Of a stretch of DNA of 64,000 nt, positions 58,640 through 64,000 are shown piece by piece (position 1 is the stretch's first letter; each line of letters starts with the position of its first letter). The stretch covers positions 8,610,560-8,674,559 of the forward strand of contig NC_054701.1 in the NCBI RefSeq assembly GCF_016097555.1, read 5' to 3'. The position numbers and the translations under genes are program-made. This DNA comes from Gigantopelta aegis (taxonomy: Eukaryota > Mollusca > Gastropoda > Neomphalida > Peltospiridae). A model generated the notes under the pieces. That model ran no database searches and had not been told where the DNA came from. It worked only from the letters and a program-made list of their open reading frames with translations.

Positions 58640-58747
58640 GTGTTTAAAGATGTTTTTGTTTCTACGTTGTCTCGTTTGTTTAATGTTATAATTGATAGTG
58701 GGAATTTCCCAACCAGCTGGTTAAAAAGCATTGTAATTCCACCATAT
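58640..58747 (+). pseudogene. LINE reverse-transcriptase fragment
   Basis: About 35 codons (LFNVIIDSGNFPTSWLKSI then VIPP) match the start of the palm/fingers region of non-LTR reverse transcriptases (LFN..L.TG.FP..W....I.PI). It stops where a SINE-A fragment begins. Confidence 0.7.
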
Positions 58748-58748
58748 A

Positions 58749-58832
58749 TATTGAGAGAGGAAACATGCTGTCGCCACTTCATGGGCTACTCTTTTCGATT
58801 AGCAGCTCGGGATCTTTTATATACACCATCGG
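58749..58832 (-). repeat. SINE-A body fragment
   Basis: GAGAGAGGAAACATGCTGTC and GGGCTACTCTTTTCGATTAG on plus are the complement of the SINE-A middle; neither end is present. Confidence 0.7.
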
Positions 58833-59198
58833 TCTGCTAGAATGTCAAAATACACGCGTAGTTCTGATTGTCATTGTCATGTTAAACCATTTACTTACTC
58901 ACTAGGTCTATGGAATGTTTGGCATACTCAGCATATCAAAAGTACTGGATTAACTGTTTTAATGTGTAAATACCTTGACCGTATAATTATATTCTTTAAC
59001 ATCTAGTTCAGGATGTATATCATCCATTTGGATCTTATCTCTGTTAATATTTATTCGGTGTTTTTTTCTGACCCAAATGTGCAGTGATACTCCTATTCAA
59101 AATCTGATATCTTTTCCATTCCACCAAAGTGTTTTCTCCAGGCAAGTGGATATCAAAGGATATAATTTTTATACTGAACACTAAAAGAAACTATACCC

Positions 59199-59200
<2 letters not shown>

Positions 59201-59263
<63 letters not shown>
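59201..59263. repeat. (TA)n microsatellite
   Basis: About 31 TA units. Confidence 0.93.
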
Positions 59264-59266
<3 letters not shown>

Positions 59267-60016
59267 CATTAAAACCCCCATAACTACAACCGTGTCCGGT
59301 GTATCGGCGCGTCCGGTGATTCAGCGCACTTGGTATTTTGCTTGAGTATGCTTAACAAGTTGTCATGTTGTCGGAGTTTTTAACGAATTAAAGTTCAATT
59401 CCTTTTTCAATGGTTAATCAAGTATCAACATATTTATTGTTAAGGGTGCAATTAATTTTTTTTTTTAGAATTATCAATAATTATATAATAATTTCAAAGT
59501 AAATCATTCACCTGTTTTCGTGTTTATAAACGCGAAATAGGTCATCCTTATTGATAGGCTGTTAATTAAGAATGTTAAAACCAGTCTGAAAACACCTTTC
59601 CCGCATTTTAAAAATTATAGTAAACAGTATAAATGTAATTATTTTTGTTCGGTTATTTTTTTATTTAAACCGAAAAAGAAAACACAGGAAAATGCAAATA
59701 AAACGAAAATTTTACACCTTAATTGACAGTCATTCCAGTTCACAACTGTCACATTGTTATAAAAAATAAAAGCGAAATAAGATCCACGTGTGTGCACAAT
59801 CTACCCGAGAAAAATAAAATCCATGTAGGCATCTTAGCTATGCATGACAATGAACATGTATGCATCTGCAGTACTGTGCCACTCAAGAAAACGATTCCGA
59901 AACTGATCATGAGATGGGTCATATGTGATCGTTCATTTTCATAGTAATATTTTTAACAAGACAAGACAAAAAAAAGTACTAAAATAATTCTGGTACAATA
60001 GTGTAGCGTTTATGGG
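59264..60016. other. Intergenic, nothing recognised
   Basis: AT-rich, with short frames lacking family resemblance. Confidence 0.4.
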
Positions 60017-60197
60017 CCTCTTTGACTATAATCCCACGGGATATTTGTAAATTACATAACAGTTCCTCTTTGACTATAATCCCACGGGATATTTGCAAAT
60101 TACATAACAGTTCCTCTTTGACTATAATCCCACGGGATATTTGTAAATTACATAACAGTTCCTCTTTGACTATAATCCCACGGGATATTTGCAAATT
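60017..60197. repeat. 48-bp tandem repeat, ~3.8 copies
   Basis: CCTCTTTGACTATAATCCCA starts at 60017, 60065, 60113 and 60161; alternating copies carry TTTGTAA or TTTGCAA, suggesting doubling of a two-unit block. Confidence 0.92.
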
Positions 60198-60847
60198 CAA
60201 TATAACCAAAACCACCATCGTCACCAGCTTCCGATCCCGGTTGGGCTGATTGTGCTCCCTTGCACATGCCAGCGCGGGCGATCCCTTCTACTACCCACCC
60301 CACCCTTTCGTGCTCTAGACGGAGGAGCCGGCGAGTGCTGACACATGCACCCATGACAGGCGTCAGCTACAACAACGTTTTCTGAACGTTAAATCCTATT
60401 ACCTTATCTGATTAGGGTTAGAAATATACCATCGGTCGCCTTTTAAATCATACAAACTAATGTTACGTCCATGCTACGACCGGTCTGTGGTAGAACAAAA
60501 TTTTGTCATAAATCTGGAAATTCACGCCTGTCCTACGCGAGGAGTAAAATTATCGTAAGTTTAGTAAAGTCTTCCGACTGCTTCCAGTTACTTGTTGAAC
60601 AAGGTGGATATTATATTATTGAAACACCGTACGAAAAGGTCGAAAATGTATTACGAATAATATAAAGGATGAATATTACTTTAATACAGAAATATTATAT
60701 TGTACATGCACTTTACGTTCAATATATATTATGGAATATTACAGGAGTAAACCATCTGTGTTTAGACTTGTACAATTATTATAGATTCGTAGAAAAACAA
60801 ATACTATATAAATTATTCCACATATTTTACAAAAGCATTACACATAC

Positions 60848-61268
60848 CGCTGGGTGAGTGCAAGAATGTTGTATATACAAAATTCCCATTTTGAGAAAAC
60901 GAGCATTAAAAAATAATATCGCTGGGTCAGTGCAAAAATGTAGTATCTACAAAATGTTGATAAATAAGGTCTTAATTTTCACAATGTAATGGACCCTATA
61001 TGTTCCAGAGCAAAAATGTTGTATGTTCATATAACAGGTCTGGTTGCTTAATTTGAAGTCAACTAAACTGTTGTAAATGTATTGTAGTTGACTCGGAGCG
61101 AAAGTGTTGTAAGTGTTATATCAGTGTATGCTGCTTCAGATTTTGGAGGAAACTATCAAAAGAAGAATACAAAAAGTCATGGCTTCCGCAATTATTTTAT
61201 TATTTTTTAATGCTCGTTTTCTCAAAATGGGAATTTTGTATATACAACATTCTTGCACTCACCCAGCG
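60848..61268. repeat. Perfect ~70-bp inverted repeat with ~280-bp loop
   Basis: Left arm 60848-60917 (CGCTGGGTGAGTGCAAGAAT...) and right arm 61199-61268 are exact complements. The loop carries three weaker copies of the arm motif (GCAAAAATGTAGTATCTAC, GCAAAAATGTTGTATG, GCGAAAGTGTTGTAAG). Confidence 0.85.
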
Positions 61269-61469
61269 ATTACGTTCTCCGTAATATATACCACTTTTTC
61301 AAAGTAGGTCGTCTGCAACATAATGCAATACTTGTTCAAAGTAGGTTCTCTGCAACATTATATAAATGCTCATTAAACAAACAACTGGCGTCGTAGTTAC
61401 ATATCTAATGTCGCTCATCTCCAGTGACCGTCATAATATACTCATCAGCAATAATAGCGCAGAAACCGT

Positions 61470-62003
61470 TTGTTTTGTTTAACGACACCATTAACGACAC
61501 CATTAACGCACATTGATTCATTAATCATCGAGTATTGGATGTCAAACATAGGGTTATACTCGTCCCCTGCGCGCGCTGTAACCTCACCGTGGTGCAGGGG
61601 TGTAACAGTCTCTTTGAGAATGGCCAATACAGCACAAATTGAAATTTTGAGTAAAAGACAGTATCTATCTGTGATATTTGTATTTTTGCACAGTTCTTTA
61701 CACTGTTTTTATTTGAATCTTGAATTTTTGTATTGATGTTGATCATCACCTTATTTGTTTGCATTACCATAGTTTGACACCCAATAGCCGATGTATTTTT
61801 TGTGCCGAGGTGTTGTTAAACATTCATTCATTCATTCATTCATTCTGACTCGTAGCCATCAGGGGAAACCCGCTACATTTTCCCCACAGACAGGAAAGCA
61901 CATACCACGGCATTTGTAAAGTTTTGGTGCTCTGGTTGGAACAAGAACAAATCCAATTATTTGAATGGGTCCACAGAGGTGGTTCGATCCTTCGACGCAA
62001 GCT
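61470..62003 (-). repeat. SINE-B split by insertion of element H
   Basis: SINE-B tail at 61470-61557 and its body/head at 61850-62003 (CATCAGGGGAAACCCGCTAC, GGTGGTTCGATCCTTCGACG) are separated by a complete element H at 61562-61845. The tail also has a small duplication (ACGACACCATTA twice). Confidence 0.85.
61562..61845 (+). repeat. Hairpin-headed SINE-like element H, full copy nested in SINE-B
   Basis: CCCCTGCGCGCGCTGTAACC head with GGTGCAGGGG partner, CATT-repeat tail at 61827-61845. Very close to 33558-33830. Confidence 0.85.
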
Positions 62004-62713
62004 AAAACCAGCTCCTAATAGCGCAGAATGTCCCAGACACAATTACCATCGCGTAACAGAGAAAACAGTACTTATTTCATAAAACCAGCTCCTAATAGCG
62101 CAGAATGTCCCAGACACAATTACCATCGCGTCACAGAGAAAACATAGTACTTATTTCATAAAAGCAGCTCCTAATAGCGCATAATGTCGCAGACACAACT
62201 ACCATCGCGTAACAGAGAAAACATAGTACTTATTTCATAAAACCAGCTCCTAATAGCGCAGAATGTCCCAGACACAATTACCATCGCGTAACAGAGAAAA
62301 CATAGTACTTATTTCATAAAACCAGCTCCTAATAGCGCAGAATGTCCCAGACACAATTACCATCGCGTCACAGAGAAAACATAGTACTTATTTCATAAAA
62401 GCAGCTCCTAATAGCGCATAATGTCGCAGACACAACTACCATCGCGTAACAGAGAAAACATAGTACTTATTTCATAAAACCAGCTCCTAATAGCGCAGAA
62501 TGTCCCAGACACAATTACCATCGCGTAACAGAGAAAACATAGTACTTATTTCATAAAACCAGCTCCTAATAGCGTAGAATGTCCCAGACACAATTACCAT
62601 CGCGTCACAGCGAAAACATAGTACTTATTTCATAAAACCAGCTCCTAATAGCGTAGAATGTCCCAGACACAATTACCATCGCGTCACAGCGAAAACATAG
62701 TACTTATTTCATA
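62004..62713. repeat. 79-bp satellite, 9 copies, with three-unit periodicity
   Basis: Unit AAAACCAGCTCCTAATAGCG... starts at 62004, 62081, 62160, 62239, 62318, 62397, 62476, 62555 and 62634 (first unit 77 bp). Variants follow the order a-b-c-a-b-c-a then two copies of a fourth type. The array begins exactly at the broken head of the SINE-B. Confidence 0.93.
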
Positions 62714-62827
62714 AAAGCAGCACGCTTATTTATTGTGTACGATATACATGTAGGTTACGAGTTTGTGTGTGTCTTGTTGCCTGTCTGACTGTCTGACTGT
62801 CTCTATTAACAGTTCCCTTCCCAACCA

Positions 62828-63125
62828 GGCGGGACGTAGTTCACCGGGAAGGCGCTCTTTTGATGCGCGGTCTGTGTAGGATCGATCCCCGTCGGTGGGC
62901 CCATTGGACTATTTCTCGATCCAGCTAGTTCACCCACGGCTGGTATATCAAATGCCGTGGTATGTACTATCCTGTCTGTGGGATGATGGATATAAAAGAA
63001 CCCTTGCTATACACTAATGAAAAAATGTAGTGGGTTTCCTCTCTGAGACTGTATGTCAAAATTACCAAATGTTTGATGATTAATAAATCAATGTGCTCTG
63101 GTGGGATCGTTTAACAAAACAAACT
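62828..63125 (+). repeat. Full-length SINE with A-type head and B-type tail
   Basis: Head GGCGGGACGTAGTTCACCGG with B-box GGATCGATCC, body CCTGTCTGTGGGATGATGGA, but the tail reads AATCAATGTGCTCTGGTGGG then GTTTAACAAAACAAAC as in SINE-B. Confidence 0.85.
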
Positions 63126-63139
63126 TTTACTTCCCAACC

Positions 63140-64000
63140 CTTTTGGAAAAAACAGTCAAGGATACTCAATCCATAAAAAGAGCATATTCGACATATTAAA
63201 CAACTACAGAGCACTATCTCTATTAAGTATTATATTGGAATTATTCAGTACTGTCGACCAAACATACGAACTGGACTTGATCAATCTTTGTTTATTAATG
63301 TATGCTGATGACATCGTAGTTTTTTCAGAAAATGCTTCTGATTTACAGACTATGTTAAATAATCTGTATGAGTACTGTGGAATTTGAATATTAATATTAA
63401 CAAGATGAAAATAGTTGTATTTACAAAAGGGGTTAATTTAAAACAAAACGAAACATGGTAATTTAGAAGTTGACTGTTTTAGCTGTTTAGGGAGTTTGTT
63501 ATTATTATAACAGTAAATTCAATGTTGCTCAAAAGGTAATAGCGAATCAAGGTAAAAACCCATAGCTGCTTTATGGAATGAAACGACTAATTATTCCTTA
63601 AATACAGATATATTATTATCATTGTCTAACACAATTTTAAGTTACGGTTGTGAAGTGTGTGGATTCAACAAAGCTAATGACGTGGAAACTGTACATATGT
63701 AAGGTGTAAAAGAATATTAGGTGTGAAAAGGAGTACGACTAACATGACGATATACTGTGAATTAGGAAGATTACCATTATACGGAAATATAAGTATTATT
63801 AAATATTGGTTGAAATTGTTGGAAACGGATAACTGTATTTTACATCAGTGCTATGATACATTAAATGATAATTGTTTAAGAAAACCAAGCACGGTGAATT
63901 GGGCGAGTCAGGTACGTGATTTGCTCTGTAACCTTGGATATGCTAATATTTGGTACCACCAGAAAGTTCATAACAGTGTTATATTTCTAATTGAAATTAC
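63140..64000 (+). pseudogene. LINE reverse-transcriptase pseudogene, runs off right edge
   Basis: A decayed non-LTR retrotransposon polyprotein 3' part. NNYRALSLLSI near 63207 matches the fingers motif, then an internal deletion brings in LMYADDIVVFSENASDLQ (63295-63350), the catalytic YADD box. Later, with several frameshifts and stops, SLSNTILSYGCEVCGFNKAN and a C-terminal segment (GRLPLY-like, IIKYWLKLLETDNCIL) continue to the window end. Same broad class as 58640-58747 and different from the LINE tail at 22743. Non-functional. Confidence 0.82.

Noticed and set aside
62004..62713. CRISPR-like direct repeats
   Set aside because: Units are contiguous with no spacers, and the window is eukaryotic; it is a satellite.

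Overview
This is a eukaryotic nuclear window, AT-rich, gene-poor and repeat-rich. Split genes with GT-AG introns, tRNA-derived SINEs of a kind common in mollusc genomes, Tc1-type transposons, LINE fragments, TTAA-flanked MITEs and many micro- and minisatellites all point to a mollusc. A GT61 xylosyltransferase-like gene agrees with that. A gastropod or bivalve is my inference; no species can be fixed from the sequence alone.

Layout. 1-5712 (+): the last two exons of an unrecognised, very basic Ser/Lys/Arg-rich protein that runs in from beyond the left edge; its intron carries a TTAA-flanked MITE. 5.7-9.7 kb: intergenic DNA with microsatellites and small repeats. 10.15-12.22 kb: a Tc1-like transposon with a nearly full-length DD34E transposase on the minus strand. 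12.7-13.3 kb: a degenerate ~155-bp tandem array. 15.4-33.3 kb (-): one complete 13-exon gene, DALRD3, predicted at 761 aa. Its introns are filled with SINEs, a LINE tail, MITEs and three minisatellites, and one intron is GC-AG. 33.4-41 kb: SINEs, a decayed Tc1 copy with short terminal inverted repeats, and a SINE whose interior has expanded into a 50-bp minisatellite. 41.6-44.2 kb: two near-identical 451-bp direct repeats around 1.6 kb of non-coding DNA, the whole flanked by GTCT, which looks like a recent LTR-type insertion. 46.3-49.6 kb: a broken gene for a FEN1/XPG-like (PIN-fold) nuclease with a C-terminal Cys-rich tail, lying between ~300-bp inverted repeats. 51.3-52.8 kb (-): an intact single-exon GT61 glycosyltransferase with a SINE starting 13 bp after its stop codon. 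53-64 kb: satellites, a third TTAA MITE, nested SINEs, a long inverted repeat and two reverse-transcriptase fragments.

The two clearly recognisable host genes act in unrelated processes: tRNA-Arg modification (DALRD3) and Golgi glycosylation (GT61). The rest is mainly a record of transposition. The best candidates for something undescribed are the nuclease pseudogene between inverted repeats (46.49-49.40 kb), the 2.5-kb LTR-like unit (41.63-44.17 kb), and a group of otherwise different SINE-like families sharing one 3' tail, which implies a common LINE partner.
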